Source: Pseudonocardia sp. C8 (lineage in GTDB: Bacteria; Actinomycetota; Actinomycetes; Mycobacteriales; Pseudonocardiaceae). Taken from it: DNA of 64,000 nucleotides. Positions 16,978 to 26,278 of the stretch are shown here, piece by piece; position 1 is the stretch's first letter; each line of letters starts with the position of its first letter. The notes below the pieces were generated by a model. That model was not told where the DNA came from, made no database searches, and saw only the letters and a list, made by a program, of their open reading frames with translations. The DNA lies in assembly GCF_014267175.1 (NCBI RefSeq), contig NZ_JACMTR010000002.1, positions 3,001,501 through 3,065,500 on the forward strand, in the 5' to 3' direction. Made by a program: the position numbers and the translations under genes.

Positions 16978-18210
16978 TCATGACGCCGCGGCTACCCGGG
17001 GCCGCCGGTCGGAAACGGGCAGCGGGGCCCGCCGGCGGGCGGCCCGGGCGGCGTCGGCGTAGACGCCGGCGATCCGCTCGGCGACGCGGTCCCAGCCGTA
17101 CCTCTCGACGACCCGGCGCCGGCCGGCCGCACCGAGCGCCGCGGCCCGCACCGGGTCACCCGCCAGCTCGCGCAGCGCCGCCGCGAGGGCGTCCGGATCG
17201 CGGGGCGGCACGTGCAGCCCGGTCCGGCCGTCGCGCACCGTGTCCTGCAGGCCGCCCACCGCGGTGACCACCACCGGCCGCCCGCACGCCATGGCCTCCA
17301 GCGGGACGATGCCGAACGGCTCGTACCAGGGCGCGCACACGACGATGTCGGCCGAGCGCAGCAGCCCCGGGACCGCGTCGCGGCGCACCGCCCCGAGGAA
17401 CCGGACCCGGTCCGCGACCCCGGCCCGGGCCGCGACCTCCTGCAGCCGGTCGACGTCCGGGTCGCCGCCGGGGCCGGATCCCCCGGCCACCACGAGCTCC
17501 GCGTCCGGCACCCCGGCGAGTGCCTGCACCGTCTCGTCGACGCCCTTGCGGCGCACCAGCCGTCCGAGCACCAGCAGGCGGGGGCGGCCGGTCGGTTCCC
17601 GGGCCGGCCCGGGCCGGAACAGGGAGGTGTCCACCCCGGACGGCACCGTGACCAGGGCGCCGAGCGGTGCGCCCAGCCGGATCAGCTCCGCGGCCTCGTC
17701 CGGGCAGGACGCGACGACCCGGTCGGCCCGGCGGGCCACCGCCGCCTCGATCCGGATCCGGCCCTCCGGGCTGGTGTCGGCCGCGCCCTGGTGACGGCGC
17801 TTGACCGCGCCGAGCGCGTGGTAGGTCTGCACCAGCGGCAGCCCGAGCCGCCGCGCCGGGCCGGCCGCGGCCCACCCGGACATCCAGAAGTGCCCGTGCA
17901 CCACGTCCGGGCGGTCGGCCCGCCACGCCTCCTCCAGGGCGGCGGACAGCTCCGGGACGTGCGCGGCGATGTCGTCCTTCGGCATCGGGCCGGCCGGGCC
18001 CGCCGGCACGTGCCGGACCCGCACGGACCCGGTGAGCGGCACGACCTCGGGCGCGGCCGGGTCGTCCCGGCGGGTGCAGACGGTCACGTCGTGCCCGGCG
18101 CGGGCCAGTGCCAGCGCCAGCTCGCGGACGTGCACGTTCTGCCCGCCGGCGTCCGGGCCGCCCGGGTCGACGAGCGGGCTGGCGTGTTCGGAGACCATCG
18201 AGATGCGCAC
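16978..18210 (-). CDS. Glycosyltransferase family 4 (MshA-like)
   Basis: A 410-residue GT-B glycosyltransferase. The N-terminus [45 protein letters not shown] is close to D-inositol-3-phosphate glycosyltransferases and sucrose-phosphate synthases. The donor site has [22 protein letters not shown] and [25 protein letters not shown]. An ATG at 18288 exists but would coincide with the divergent start at 18287; the GTG at 18210 starts exactly at the conserved domain and is used. It belongs to the glycan region. MshA itself is usually encoded apart from such clusters, so I do not assign mycothiol synthesis. Confidence 0.88.
   Translation of the reverse strand: MRISMVSEHASPLVDPGGPDAGGQNVHVRELALALARAGHDVTVCTRRDDPAAPEVVPLTGSVRVRHVPAGPAGPMPKDDIAAHVPELSAALEEAWRADRPDVVHGHFWMSGWAAAGPARRLGLPLVQTYHALGAVKRRHQGAADTSPEGRIRIEAAVARRADRVVASCPDEAAELIRLGAPLGALVTVPSGVDTSLFRPGPAREPTGRPRLLVLGRLVRRKGVDETVQALAGVPDAELVVAGGSGPGGDPDVDRLQEVAARAGVADRVRFLGAVRRDAVPGLLRSADIVVCAPWYEPFGIVPLEAMACGRPVVVTAVGGLQDTVRDGRTGLHVPPRDPDALAAALRELAGDPVRAAALGAAGRRRVVERYGWDRVAERIAGVYADAARAARRRAPLPVSDRRPRVAAAS
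16992..17016 (-). promoter_or_regulatory. SigB-type promoter of zinc dehydrogenase
   Basis: Minus-strand GTTT, 15 bases, GGGTAG, about 45 bases before the ATG at 16946. It lies within the 3' end of the upstream coding region. Confidence 0.5.
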
Positions 18211-18252
18211 GCCCCCCGCATCGCCGCGCAGCCGCCGTCCAAACCCGCCGGG

Positions 18253-18277
18253 GCATGGAACCGGGCGCGGCGGGTAG
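18253..18277 (+). promoter_or_regulatory. SigB-type promoter of glycosyltransferase
   Basis: GCAT, 15 bases, GGGTAG; the hexamer ends nine bases before the ATG at 18287. Confidence 0.6.
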
Positions 18278-18286
18278 CGGGCCGCC

Positions 18287-19315
18287 ATGACCGGGTCGTC
18301 GTCGCCGACAGAAGCGTGCGCAACGAGCCATGGGCTGAGCGTTCTGCTCTGGCACGTCCACGGGTCGTGGACCGGCTCGTTCGTGGCCGGGCGCCACCGG
18401 TACCTGATCCCCGAGCTCGACCGGGGCGGGCCGTGGGGCCTCGGCCGGGCCGGGCGGGACTGGCCGCCGTCGGCGCGCGCGGTGCCGCCCCGGGAGCTGG
18501 CCGCGTCGGAGGTGGACGTCGTCGTCCTGCAGCGACCCGAGGAACCGGCCCTGGTGGAGGGCTGGCTGGGGCGGCGCCCCGGCGTCGACGTGCCCGCGGT
18601 CTACGTGGAGCACAACGCGCCGCCCGAACACGCCGCCCGGTCCCGGCATCCGCTGGCCGGCCGCGCGGACGTGCCGGTCGTGCACGTCACCGGGTTCAAC
18701 GAGCTGATGTGGGACTGCGGGGACGCCCCGGTCACCACGATCCCGCACGGGATCGCCGACCCGGGGCACCGCTGGACCGGGGAGCTGCCGCGCGCGGTCG
18801 CGCTCATCAACGAGCCGGTGCGCCGCGGCCGGGTCACCGGCAGCGACCTGCTCCCCCGGTTCGGCGTGCGGCTGCCGGTCGACGTGTGCGGGATCGGGAC
18901 CGAGGGGCTCACCGCCGCCGACCTCGGCCCGCCGCGGGACGCCGACGTCAGCGGGCTCGGCGACCTGCCGCAGGACCGGCTGCACGCGACGATGGCCCGC
19001 CGGCGGCTCTACCTGCACACCGCCCGCTGGACCTCGCTGGGGCTGTCGCTGCTGGAGGCCATGGCGCTGGGCATGCCGGTGGTGGTCCCGGCGACCACCG
19101 AGGCCGCGGTCGCGGTGCCCCCGGCGGCCGGGGTGGTGGCCACCTCGCCCGCGGAGCTGGTGGAGGGGGCGGCGGCGCTGGCCGGCGACCCGGCCCGGGC
19201 CGCCGACGCCGGCGCCGCCGCCCGCGAGCACGTGCTGACCCGGTTCGGGCTGCCCGCGTTCCTCAAACGCTGGGACGAGCTGCTCGGCGCGGTCGTCTCC
19301 GGCCGGCCGGTCTAG
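18287..19315 (+). CDS. GT-B fold glycosyltransferase
   Basis: A 342-residue protein divergent from the GT4 gene. The opening [29 protein letters not shown] resembles actinobacterial glycosyltransferases that keep only a short acceptor domain. [15 protein letters not shown] and [10 protein letters not shown] correspond to the central part, and [30 protein letters not shown] near residue 245 is the nucleotide-sugar motif. Donor and acceptor unknown. The ATG at 18287 is supported by a GGGTAG hexamer nine bases upstream, giving a leaderless mRNA. It is convergent with the TetR gene, with a four-base overlap at the stops. Confidence 0.85.
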   Translation: MTGSSSPTEACATSHGLSVLLWHVHGSWTGSFVAGRHRYLIPELDRGGPWGLGRAGRDWPPSARAVPPRELAASEVDVVVLQRPEEPALVEGWLGRRPGVDVPAVYVEHNAPPEHAARSRHPLAGRADVPVVHVTGFNELMWDCGDAPVTTIPHGIADPGHRWTGELPRAVALINEPVRRGRVTGSDLLPRFGVRLPVDVCGIGTEGLTAADLGPPRDADVSGLGDLPQDRLHATMARRRLYLHTARWTSLGLSLLEAMALGMPVVVPATTEAAVAVPPAAGVVATSPAELVEGAAALAGDPARAADAGAAAREHVLTRFGLPAFLKRWDELLGAVVSGRPV

Positions 19316-19920
19316 CGCGGCGTCGCCTGCCAGCCCGCGATCAGCGCGCCCACCGCGTCCGCCCAGATCTGCGTGGTGTCCGGCCGACGGCCCGCCGTCG
19401 CCGTGCGGAGGTCCTGCGCGGCGAGCCCCTCGCACAGGCTGCTGAACTGCCAGGCGGCCTCGCGGACCGTGCGCCCCCCGCAGCCCCCGGACTCCCGGAG
19501 CCGCCGGATCCGCTCGAGGAGGACCTCCAGGGCTTCCGCCCGGGCCGGGTCGAAGCGCGCACGGACCTCGGGCGACACGGTGACCCGCTGCGGGAAGGTG
19601 ACCTGGAACAGCGCGGGATGCGCCAGCGCCCAGACCCGGAACCCCGACACCGCCGCCGAGACCAGGTCCGCGGCGGGATCGTCCGTCCCGCGCACTCCCG
19701 CGACCTCCGCCGCGAGCAGCGCGAACCCCCGCACGCCCAACCCGGTGAGCAGGGCGTCCTTGGACCCCAGGCTGGTGTAGACGGCCCGAGTCGTGGTCCC
19801 GACCTCGTCGGCGACCCGGCGGACGGTCAGCGCCTCCAGGCCGCCGGCCTCCAGGATCCGCTCGGCCGCGTCCAGCAGCGCCTCGGCCGTGTCCTCGTCG
19901 TGTATCCGCCTGCGCCCCAC
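19312..19920 (-). CDS. TetR-family regulator
   Basis: A 202-residue repressor. The helix-turn-helix is at residues 10-55: EALLDAAERILEAGGLEALTVRRVADEVGTTTRAVYTSLGSKDALL. The C-terminal domain (TetR_C_33-like WALAHPALFQVTFP..) is seen in regulators of hydrolases and efflux pumps. The start is a GTG at 19920. A minus-strand TTGTAA-N16-TATGCT lies right before it, so the transcript should begin at the start codon. An inverted repeat lies between it and the divergent hydrolase, which is the probable target. The TetR/hydrolase pair interrupts the glycan genes and is likely unrelated to them. Confidence 0.88.
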   Translation of the reverse strand: MGRRRIHDEDTAEALLDAAERILEAGGLEALTVRRVADEVGTTTRAVYTSLGSKDALLTGLGVRGFALLAAEVAGVRGTDDPAADLVSAAVSGFRVWALAHPALFQVTFPQRVTVSPEVRARFDPARAEALEVLLERIRRLRESGGCGGRTVREAAWQFSSLCEGLAAQDLRTATAGRRPDTTQIWADAVGALIAGWQATPR

Positions 19921-19934
19921 CTTGACAGCATATC

Positions 19935-19952
19935 GTAACAGAATTACGTTAC
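19935..19952. promoter_or_regulatory. Operator between divergent TetR and hydrolase genes
   Basis: GTAAC, eight bases, GTTAC, within an AT-rich stretch unlike its surroundings. It lies between the -35 and -10 of the minus-strand TetR promoter and next to a plus-strand TTGACA at 19922. One repressor dimer could shut both genes. Confidence 0.6.
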
Positions 19953-19985
19953 AATGATTCGAAATCGTGTCCCGAGGAGGCCGTC

Positions 19986-20822
19986 ATGGACGTCGCGAAT
20001 CCGGAGGCCGGCCTCGCCCACGACGTCGAGGGAACCGGCACGCCCGTCGTCCTGCTGCACGGGATGACCTTCGATCGCCGGACGTGGCGGCCGGTCGTCG
20101 ACGAGCTGGACGGCTCCGTCACGAGCATCGCGGTCGACCTGCCCGGGCACGGCGGAAGCAGCGGCCGGCCGACCCGGCTCGAGGAGGTCGTCGAGCAGGT
20201 TCACCGGCTGCTGGAGTCGCTGGCCGTGGAACGCCCGGTCGTCGTCGGCCACTCGATGGGTGCCGCGGTCGCCGCGCTCTACGCGGGCACGCATCCCGCG
20301 CGCGGCCTCGCCATGGTCGACCAGGCGACCGAGATCGAGCCCTTCGCCCGGGCGCTCCACCGGATCGCACCGATGCTGCGCGGACCCGCCTTCGGCCAGG
20401 CCTGGGCGGCCATCGAGAACGGCCTCGGCCTCGACCGCATCCCCGAACCGGTCCGCACCCTGGTGCGGGATGCGCACACGGTCGAGCAGGACGTCGTGCT
20501 CGGGTACTGGGATCAGCTCCTGACCACCGATCCGGCCGGGATGCAGGCCTGGATCGACGCCCGGGCGGCCGGGATCCGGGCCCCCTGCCTGGCCGTGTTC
20601 GGTCGGCAGGCCACCGAGGGTGAACGCGAGCGGGTGGGGCGGATGCCGGACGCCCAGCTCGAGGAGTGGGTGGGCGACGGGCACTTCGTGCACCTCGTCG
20701 ACCCCGCGCGGTTCGCGACCAGGCTGCGCGCCTTCGTCGACCACTGCGATCACGACAGTGATCAGCGCGGTGATCAGGGCGGGGCCGTCGCCGGGGAACC
20801 GGTGGCCGGCCAGCGGAGCTAA
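19986..20822 (+). CDS. Alpha/beta-fold hydrolase
   Basis: A 278-residue hydrolase. The oxyanion motif is VVLLHGMTFDRRTW, the nucleophile elbow is VVVGHSMGAAVAALYAG with Ser at about 88, and the catalytic His is in VGDGHFVHLVDP near residue 238. Substrate unknown. RBS GAGGAGG lies at 19974-19980. It is divergent from a TetR gene with a shared palindromic operator, so it is probably induced by its substrate or a related lipophile. The last 30 residues (DHDSDQRGDQGGAVAGEPVAGQRS) are low-complexity and overlap the end of the convergent glycosyltransferase by four bases. Confidence 0.88.
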   Translation: MDVANPEAGLAHDVEGTGTPVVLLHGMTFDRRTWRPVVDELDGSVTSIAVDLPGHGGSSGRPTRLEEVVEQVHRLLESLAVERPVVVGHSMGAAVAALYAGTHPARGLAMVDQATEIEPFARALHRIAPMLRGPAFGQAWAAIENGLGLDRIPEPVRTLVRDAHTVEQDVVLGYWDQLLTTDPAGMQAWIDARAAGIRAPCLAVFGRQATEGERERVGRMPDAQLEEWVGDGHFVHLVDPARFATRLRAFVDHCDHDSDQRGDQGGAVAGEPVAGQRS

Positions 20823-21715
20823 CCGACGTAGCGGCGGGCGGTGGACCGGCGCTGCGGCTCCTCCAGCAGCCGCAGCCCCTCCTCCACCGCCGGCGGCACG
20901 ACCCGGCGCTCGCGCAGCACCCACGGCAGCCCGGCCACCGCCGCCAGGACGGCACGCAGCGTCGCCGCGTCGGCGGGCGCGCCCCGCACGACCTCCACCG
21001 TGCGCCGCACCGCGCTCCGGACCGGGCGACGCAGCCACAGCGTCCACAGCGTGTTCCGGATGCCGAGCCGGCGCCGGGCCCGCGGGTCACGCAACGTCGA
21101 CGGGGCGTGGTGCACCACGACGTCCGGGATCCAGCACATCCACCAGCCCGCGGCGGCCAGGTCGAGGGCGAGCAGCTCCTCCTCCCCGCCCAGCCAGATC
21201 CGCGGGTGGAAGCCACCGGCCGCGCGGAACGCGCCGACCCGCAGCGTGGACAGCCCGGCCATGATCCCCAGCAGCGCCGGGCCGGGCAGCCCGTCCGGGG
21301 CCGGCACCGGCGAGTCCCGCATCTCCGGGGTGATCGGGTCCTCGTGCAGGTCCGGCTCGACCAGGCAGCGCCCGGTCACCGACGCGACACCCGGGTGCGC
21401 GTCCAGCACGTCCGCGGCCCGGGTGAGCGCGCCGGGCTGCGGGCGGGTGTCGTCGTCGCAGAACGTCACGTACGGGGTGCGGACCCGCTCGACGGCGACG
21501 TTGCGGCCGACCGCGCCGAGGTTCTCGCCCGCCGCGATCAGCGCGACCCGCGGGTGCCGGGCCCGCACGGCCGCCGCGGTCCCGTCGGTGGAGCCGTTGT
21601 CCACCACGATCACCGGGGCGGCGTCGGGCAGCGCCTCCAGGTGCGCGAGGGTCCGCAGCAGCTCCGCGCGCCGGTCCCGGGTGATGACGACGACGGTCGT
21701 CCGCGGCCCGCTCAC
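20819..21715 (-). CDS. Family 2 glycosyltransferase
   Basis: A 298-residue GT-A enzyme. The nucleotide-binding start is TTVVVITRDRRAELLRTLAHLEAL, followed by VIVVDNGSTDGT, the DXD-type metal site VTFCDDDTRPQPGAL near residue 95, and the acceptor-loop GGFHPRIWLGGEEELLALDLAAAGW. This is the WcaA/rhamnosyl-type pattern. The start is the GTG at 21715, which overlaps the TGA of the upstream gene as GTGA. The open frame extends far upstream but only antisense-like. It is the last gene of a three-gene operon with another GT2 and a pyruvyltransferase-like protein. Confidence 0.9.
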   Translation of the reverse strand: MSGPRTTVVVITRDRRAELLRTLAHLEALPDAAPVIVVDNGSTDGTAAAVRARHPRVALIAAGENLGAVGRNVAVERVRTPYVTFCDDDTRPQPGALTRAADVLDAHPGVASVTGRCLVEPDLHEDPITPEMRDSPVPAPDGLPGPALLGIMAGLSTLRVGAFRAAGGFHPRIWLGGEEELLALDLAAAGWWMCWIPDVVVHHAPSTLRDPRARRRLGIRNTLWTLWLRRPVRSAVRRTVEVVRGAPADAATLRAVLAAVAGLPWVLRERRVVPPAVEEGLRLLEEPQRRSTARRYVG

Positions 21716-22605
21716 CACTGCTCCACCAGCCGCAGCCGGTCCTCGACCGCTCGGGGCAGCACCCGGCGCCGGGCGAGCGCGCGAGGCGCCGCGGCCAGCC
21801 CGGCCGCGAACGCCCGCCGGGACACCCCGTCGTGCACGGCCCGTTCCGCAAGGCCGGCCAGCTCCGAGCCGACCCGCGACCAGGGCCGCCGCATCAGCGC
21901 GATCAGCAACCGGTTGCGGGCCTCCAGCGCGCACCGCTGGTCGTGCGGCATCCGGTGCGGCGACGGGTGGTGCAGCGCCACCACGCCCGGGTCGTGGCAC
22001 AGCCGCCAGCCCCGGGCCGCCAGGTCGACGGCCAGCAGCGTCTCCTCGGCGCCGAAGCGCAGCAGCGCGGAGAACCCGCCCGCCTCGTCGTAGGCCCGCT
22101 TCCGGACGACGGCCGCGCAGGCCAGGAAGCCCAGCACCTCCGGGCCCGGGTCGGTCCCGCCGAGCGGGCTGTCGCGCAGGTCGGCGTTCACCGGGTCGGG
22201 CCGCCGCTCCGGTCCGACCAGGACCGCGCCGGCGACCAGCCCGACGTCCGGGCACCGCTCGAGGATCTCCTCGGCCCGGGCCAGCGCGTCCGGGGCCCAC
22301 CACGAGTCGTCGTCGCTGAACGCCACGTAGGGGGTGCGGACCCGCGCGACGCCGGCGTTGCGGGCGGCCGCGCCCCGGCGGTCCCGCAGCCGGACGAGCT
22401 CCACCTCCGGGCGGGCGGCGACGGTCCGCGCCGTGTCGTCGGTCGAGGCGTCGTCGACGACCACGACCGGCGGCCGGGGCCGCAGCGCCGCCAGCTCGTC
22501 GAGCGTGCGGGCGAGCTCGCCGGCCCGGTTCCGGGTCGCGATCACCACCGTGGTCCGGACGCCGTGCTCATGGTGCTCATGGTTCGCTCGCTGACGCTCG
22601 CTCAC
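21712..22605 (-). CDS. Family 2 glycosyltransferase
   Basis: A 297-residue GT-A paralogue of the downstream gene. Motifs are TTVVIATRNRAGELARTLDELAAL, VVVVDDASTDDT, YVAFSDDDSWWAPDAL (DXD), and GGFSALLRFGAEETLLAVDLAARGW. The start is GTG at 22605 within a GTGA overlap with the upstream stop. A short duplicated segment (GTGCTCATGG twice) encodes the HEHHEHG stretch near residue 10. The two GT2 genes probably arose by tandem duplication and then diverged. Donor unknown. Confidence 0.9.
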   Translation of the reverse strand: MSERQRANHEHHEHGVRTTVVIATRNRAGELARTLDELAALRPRPPVVVVDDASTDDTARTVAARPEVELVRLRDRRGAAARNAGVARVRTPYVAFSDDDSWWAPDALARAEEILERCPDVGLVAGAVLVGPERRPDPVNADLRDSPLGGTDPGPEVLGFLACAAVVRKRAYDEAGGFSALLRFGAEETLLAVDLAARGWRLCHDPGVVALHHPSPHRMPHDQRCALEARNRLLIALMRRPWSRVGSELAGLAERAVHDGVSRRAFAAGLAAAPRALARRRVLPRAVEDRLRLVEQW

Positions 22606-23486
22606 GTGAGTCCGACCTCCGCCCGCAGCTCGGCCAGCAGCCGGTCGCCGTCCCGCGCGGCGGCCAGGTCCCGGGCCCGCCCGGCCGCACCCCGGCACCA
22701 CTCCCAGGCCCGGTCCAGCACGGCGCGGCCGTGCGGGCCGGCCACGTCCTCGCCGGCCAGCACCGGCCAGCCCAGCGCCCGGCCCTGCGCCGTCACCTTG
22801 GCGCCGCCGGCGACCGGGTCGACGGCCAGCGCCGGTACCCCGGCCGCGAGCGCGAGGACCGCGCCGTGCAGCCGGGTCGTCACGACGGCGTCGAGCCGGG
22901 ACAGCACGGCCCGGAACTGTCCGGGCGTGGCCGGGTGCCGCCAGTCCCGCGGGTCGACCCGGGTGTCCAGCTCCAGGCGGGCGGCGTCGAGGTCGCGCAG
23001 CCACTCGGCGAGCACCGCGTGCACCTGGTCGTGGCGGCGGCGGTCGCCGTACTCCGGCTGGCCGGGGGCGAGGACGACCCCCACCACCGGGACCGGCGCG
23101 GGGTCGGGGGCGGACCAGCACAGGTCCGGTGCGGCGTCCTCGGTTCCGTCGCGGGCCAGGACGCGGTGGAAGCCGGTCACCGCCGGGTCGAGCGGGTCGG
23201 GCACCGACACGCCGACCGCGATCCGCCGCGCGCCGGCGAACCGCTCGTGCAGCCGCGCCACCTGCGCGCCCCGCGCCGGGCCGCAGGCGAACACCAGGTG
23301 GGTGCAGCCCGCCGGGTCCGCGGTCGTCGCGGACTCCGCCGACGGGTCGAGCACCGGGCTGAGCAGCTGCTCGACCCGCCGGCCGGGCCCGCGCACCGCG
23401 TCGGCGACCCGGGCCATCGCCAGCAGGTCACCCGCGGTCGCCTCCCCGTCGACGAAGCTCGGCCAACCGGCCACCATGATCCGCAC
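22602..23486 (-). CDS. Polysaccharide pyruvyltransferase-like protein
   Basis: A 294-residue protein of the PS_pyruv_trans (CsaB) superfamily, a GT-B-like fold that adds ketal pyruvate to sugars. The C-terminal signature is LDAVVTTRLHGAVLALAAGVPALAVDPVAGGAKV (residues about 195-230), with the basic TTRLHG loop. The middle part is divergent (LVFACGPARGAQVARLHERFAG). The start GTG at 23486 is chosen because a GCAT-N15-GGGTAG promoter ends 10 bases before it; an upstream ATG at 23519 cannot be excluded. First gene of the operon with two GT2 enzymes. Pyruvylation would add negative charge to the glycan. Confidence 0.8.
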   Translation of the reverse strand: MRIMVAGWPSFVDGEATAGDLLAMARVADAVRGPGRRVEQLLSPVLDPSAESATTADPAGCTHLVFACGPARGAQVARLHERFAGARRIAVGVSVPDPLDPAVTGFHRVLARDGTEDAAPDLCWSAPDPAPVPVVGVVLAPGQPEYGDRRRHDQVHAVLAEWLRDLDAARLELDTRVDPRDWRHPATPGQFRAVLSRLDAVVTTRLHGAVLALAAGVPALAVDPVAGGAKVTAQGRALGWPVLAGEDVAGPHGRAVLDRAWEWCRGAAGRARDLAAARDGDRLLAELRAEVGLT

Positions 23487-23496
23487 GGCGGTGTGG

Positions 23497-23521
23497 CTAC
23501 CCCGGACCGGCGAGACCATGC
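23497..23521 (-). promoter_or_regulatory. SigB-type promoter of the pyruvyltransferase-GT2-GT2 operon
   Basis: Minus-strand GCAT, 15 bases, GGGTAG, ending 10 bases before the GTG at 23486. Confidence 0.6.
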
Positions 23522-23537
23522 GACTCGTGTGCCGACC

Positions 23538-23562
23538 GTTTCGCGCCGGTACGGCGAGGTAG
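23538..23562 (+). promoter_or_regulatory. SigB-type promoter of the epimerase gene
   Basis: GTTT, 15 bases, AGGTAG, ending nine bases before the ATG at 23572. It lies back to back with the minus-strand promoter at 23497-23521. Confidence 0.55.
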
Positions 23563-23571
23563 CCGCCGGCC

Positions 23572-24567
23572 ATGACCTCACCTCCGTTCGACCGCGCGAT
23601 CGTGACCGGCGGAGCCGGCTTCGTCGGCTCGCACCTGTGCGAGGCCCTGCTCTCGGCCGGCACCCGGGTCGTCTGCCTGGACGACCTCAGCAGCGGGCGC
23701 CGCGAGCACCTGGCGCCACTGTCCGGTTCGCCGCGGTTCCGCTTCGTCCGCCACGACGTGACGCTGCCCTGGCCGGAGCCGTGGCCCGGACCGGACGCGG
23801 CCGGCCGGGTGCTGGTCGCGCACCTGGCGTCGGCCGCGTCACCGGTCGACTACCACCGCCGCCCGCTGGAGACGCTCCGCGCGGGCGCCGCCGGCACCGA
23901 GCACGCGCTCGCGGCCGCGCAGCGGTACGGGGCCCGGTTCCTGCTCGCCTCCACCAGCGAGGTGTACGGCGACCCGGAGGTCCACCCGCAGCACGAGGGC
24001 TACCACGGCGACGTCGACCCGGTCGGCCCCCGCAGCTGCTACGACGAGGCCAAGCGCTACGCGGAGGCGCTGACCACCGCGCACCGGCGGGTGCACGGCA
24101 CCGACACCGCGATCGCCCGGCTGTTCAACACCTACGGCCCGCGGATGCGCCCCGGCGACGGCCGCATGGTGCCCACGTTCGTGGACCAGGCGCTACGCGG
24201 GGTACCGATCACCGTGACCGGGAGCGGGGAGCAGACCCGGTCGCTGTGCCACGTCGACGACACCGTCCGCGGGCTCCTCGCGCTGGCCGCGTCGGACCAC
24301 CCCGGCCCGATGAACATCGGCAACCCGACCGAGCGGAGCGTGCACGCCGTCGCCGAGCTGGTCCGGGACCTCACCGGCTCGGCGTCGGAGATCACCGCGG
24401 TCCCGGCGGCCGCGGACGACCCGCGCCGGCGCCGCCCGGACATCGGCCTGGCCGGGCGGGAGCTGGGCTGGGAACCGCGGATCGGGCTCGAGGAGGGCCT
24501 GCGCCACACCGTGGGCTGGTTCGCCTCCCGGTCAACCGTGCCCACCCCGGTCGACTCCGCTGTGTAG
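23572..24567 (+). CDS. NAD-dependent epimerase/dehydratase, UDP-glucuronate decarboxylase-like
   Basis: A 331-residue extended SDR. The cofactor motif is AIVTGGAGFVGSHLCEALL; the active site is STSEVYGDP, then VGPRSCYDEAKRYAE (YxxxK). The segments RLFNTYGPRM, DGRMVPTFV, ITVTGSGEQTRSLCHVDD and MNIGNPTE follow UDP-xylose synthases closely, so formation of UDP-xylose or a related nucleotide sugar is likely. It could also act as the heptose epimerase missing from the neighbouring operon; sequence favours UXS. Divergent from the pyruvyltransferase operon and 88 bases ahead of the heptose operon. Confidence 0.87.
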   Translation: MTSPPFDRAIVTGGAGFVGSHLCEALLSAGTRVVCLDDLSSGRREHLAPLSGSPRFRFVRHDVTLPWPEPWPGPDAAGRVLVAHLASAASPVDYHRRPLETLRAGAAGTEHALAAAQRYGARFLLASTSEVYGDPEVHPQHEGYHGDVDPVGPRSCYDEAKRYAEALTTAHRRVHGTDTAIARLFNTYGPRMRPGDGRMVPTFVDQALRGVPITVTGSGEQTRSLCHVDDTVRGLLALAASDHPGPMNIGNPTERSVHAVAELVRDLTGSASEITAVPAAADDPRRRRPDIGLAGRELGWEPRIGLEEGLRHTVGWFASRSTVPTPVDSAV

Positions 24568-24584
24568 CGACGTCCTGGGGCGAC

Positions 24585-24609
24585 GTTTGTGCCCGACCGC
24601 GGAGGGTAG
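24585..24609 (+). promoter_or_regulatory. SigB-type promoter of the heptose operon
   Basis: GTTT, 15 bases, GGGTAG, 46 bases before the carbamoyltransferase ATG. This is the best SigB/SigF-like -35 in the window. Confidence 0.65.
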
Positions 24610-24655
24610 GAGCCGTCCACCGGCCAATCGGAACGCAGAAGATCGGGAGGTGGGG

Positions 24656-26278
24656 ATGCGGGTCCTCGGGGTGAACGCCGTGTTCCACGACCCGGCCGCC
24701 GCGCTCGTCGTGGACGGCCGGGTGGTGGCCGCGGCCGAGGAGGAGCGGTTCACGCGCCGCAAGCACGGCAAGGAACCGGTGCCGTTCTCGGCCTGGGAGC
24801 AGCCCGCCGCGGCCGCCGCCTGGTGCCTGGAACAGGGCGGGCTCAGCCCCGCCGACCTGGACGCCGTCGGCTGGTCCTACGACCCCGACCTCGTCGAGCA
24901 CGGCCAGCCCGGCACCGACCCGGGCTGGGAGCAGCTGCGCACCGACTTCGCCCGCCGCGCCCCGTACTTCCTGCGGACGGCGCTGCCGGGGCTCGACCCG
25001 GGCGTGGTGCGGTTCGTGCAGCACCACCTGGCGCACGCCGCGTCGGCCGCACCGGCCGCGCCCTGGCAGGACGGCGCCGTGCTGGTCGCGGACGGGCGCG
25101 GCGAGGCGACGTCGTACCTGGCCGGCCTCTACCGCAACGGGATCCTGCAGCGGATGGCCACCCAGCGGCTGCCGGACTCACTGGGCCTGCGCTACGAGGA
25201 CCTCACCGCGCACCTGGGCTTCCGGCGCTCCTCCGACGAGTACAAGGTGATGGCGCTGGCCTCCTACGGCACCCCGCGGTTCGCCGACGACCTCGCCGAG
25301 GACCTGCACGCCCGCGGTGACGGCGGGTTCCGGGCGGCCCCGGTCGACCTGTCGCGGTTCGCGCCGCCCCGCGGCCCGGCCGACCCGGTCCTGCCCGAGC
25401 ACGCCGACCTGGCCGCCAGCATGCAGCGGCGGCTGGAGGACACGCTGCTCGACCTCGCCCGCTGGCTGCACGACCGCACCGGGGAGTCCCGGCTCGCGAT
25501 GGCCGGCGGGATCGCGCTGAACTGCGTGGCGAACACCCGCATCGCCGACGAGGGCCCGTTCGACGAGGTGTGGGTGCAACCCGCCGCCGGGGACGCGGGC
25601 ACCGCACTCGGCGCCGCGCTGCACCTGGCCGCCGAGGCCGGTGACCCGGTCGCCCCGATGCCCGGTGCCGACCTCGGCCGCGGCTGGACCGACGACGAGC
25701 TCGAGCAGGTCCTGCGGGACGCCCGGGTCCGCTACGAGCGCCCCGACGACCTGCCCGGCACCGTCGCCGACGCGATCGCCGACGACGGCGTCGTCGCCTG
25801 GTTCCAGGGCCGCTCCGAGTTCGGGCCGCGGGCGCTGGGCAACCGCTCGCTGCTGGCCCACCCGGGCCGGCGGGAGAACCTCGACCGGCTCAACGCGGTC
25901 AAGGGCCGCGAGTCGTTCCGCCCGGTCGCCCCGATGGTCCGCGCCGAGCGGGCCGCCGAGCTGTTCTCCCGCGGGCCCGCCGAGAGCCCGTACATGCTGT
26001 TCGTGCACGACGTCGCCCCCGAGTGGCAGGACCGGATACCGGCGGTCACCCACGTCGACGGCACCGCCCGCATCCAGACCGTGGACCACACCGAGCGGCC
26101 GCTGCTCGCCGCCCTGCTCGGCGACGTCGAGAAGGCCACCGGCCTGCCGTGCGTGATCAACACCAGCCTGAACACCGCGGGCCGCCCGATGGTCGACACC
26201 CCGGTGCACGCGCTGGAGACGTTCGGCTCGGCGCCGATCGACCTGCTGGCCCTCGGCCCGTTCGTGGTGCGCCGGTGA
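24656..26278 (+). CDS. Carbamoyltransferase (NodU/CmcH/TobZ family)
   Basis: A 540-residue enzyme that transfers carbamoyl from carbamoyl phosphate via carbamoyl-AMP to a hydroxyl, usually on a sugar. The Kae1-like N-terminal domain has GVNAVFHDPAAALVVDG, AAEEERFTRRKHGK, VQHHLAHAASAA (metal-binding histidines) and VLVADGRGEATSY. The C-terminal YrdC-like/carbamoyl domain has GRSEFGPRALGNRSLLAHPGRRENLDRLN and NTSLNTAGRPMVDTP. Length is close to the family norm (~550). GGAGG at 24646-24650 supports the ATG at 24656. Its stop overlaps the next gene as GTGA. Carbamoylated heptoses occur in known glycans and antibiotics, so the acceptor is probably the sugar made by the following genes. Confidence 0.92.
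   Translation: MRVLGVNAVFHDPAAALVVDGRVVAAAEEERFTRRKHGKEPVPFSAWEQPAAAAAWCLEQGGLSPADLDAVGWSYDPDLVEHGQPGTDPGWEQLRTDFARRAPYFLRTALPGLDPGVVRFVQHHLAHAASAAPAAPWQDGAVLVADGRGEATSYLAGLYRNGILQRMATQRLPDSLGLRYEDLTAHLGFRRSSDEYKVMALASYGTPRFADDLAEDLHARGDGGFRAAPVDLSRFAPPRGPADPVLPEHADLAASMQRRLEDTLLDLARWLHDRTGESRLAMAGGIALNCVANTRIADEGPFDEVWVQPAAGDAGTALGAALHLAAEAGDPVAPMPGADLGRGWTDDELEQVLRDARVRYERPDDLPGTVADAIADDGVVAWFQGRSEFGPRALGNRSLLAHPGRRENLDRLNAVKGRESFRPVAPMVRAERAAELFSRGPAESPYMLFVHDVAPEWQDRIPAVTHVDGTARIQTVDHTERPLLAALLGDVEKATGLPCVINTSLNTAGRPMVDTPVHALETFGSAPIDLLALGPFVVRR

Noticed and set aside
16978..18210. mshA (mycothiol glycosyltransferase)
   Set aside because: N-terminal similarity is shared by many GT4 enzymes, and the gene lies in a glycan region with other transferases.
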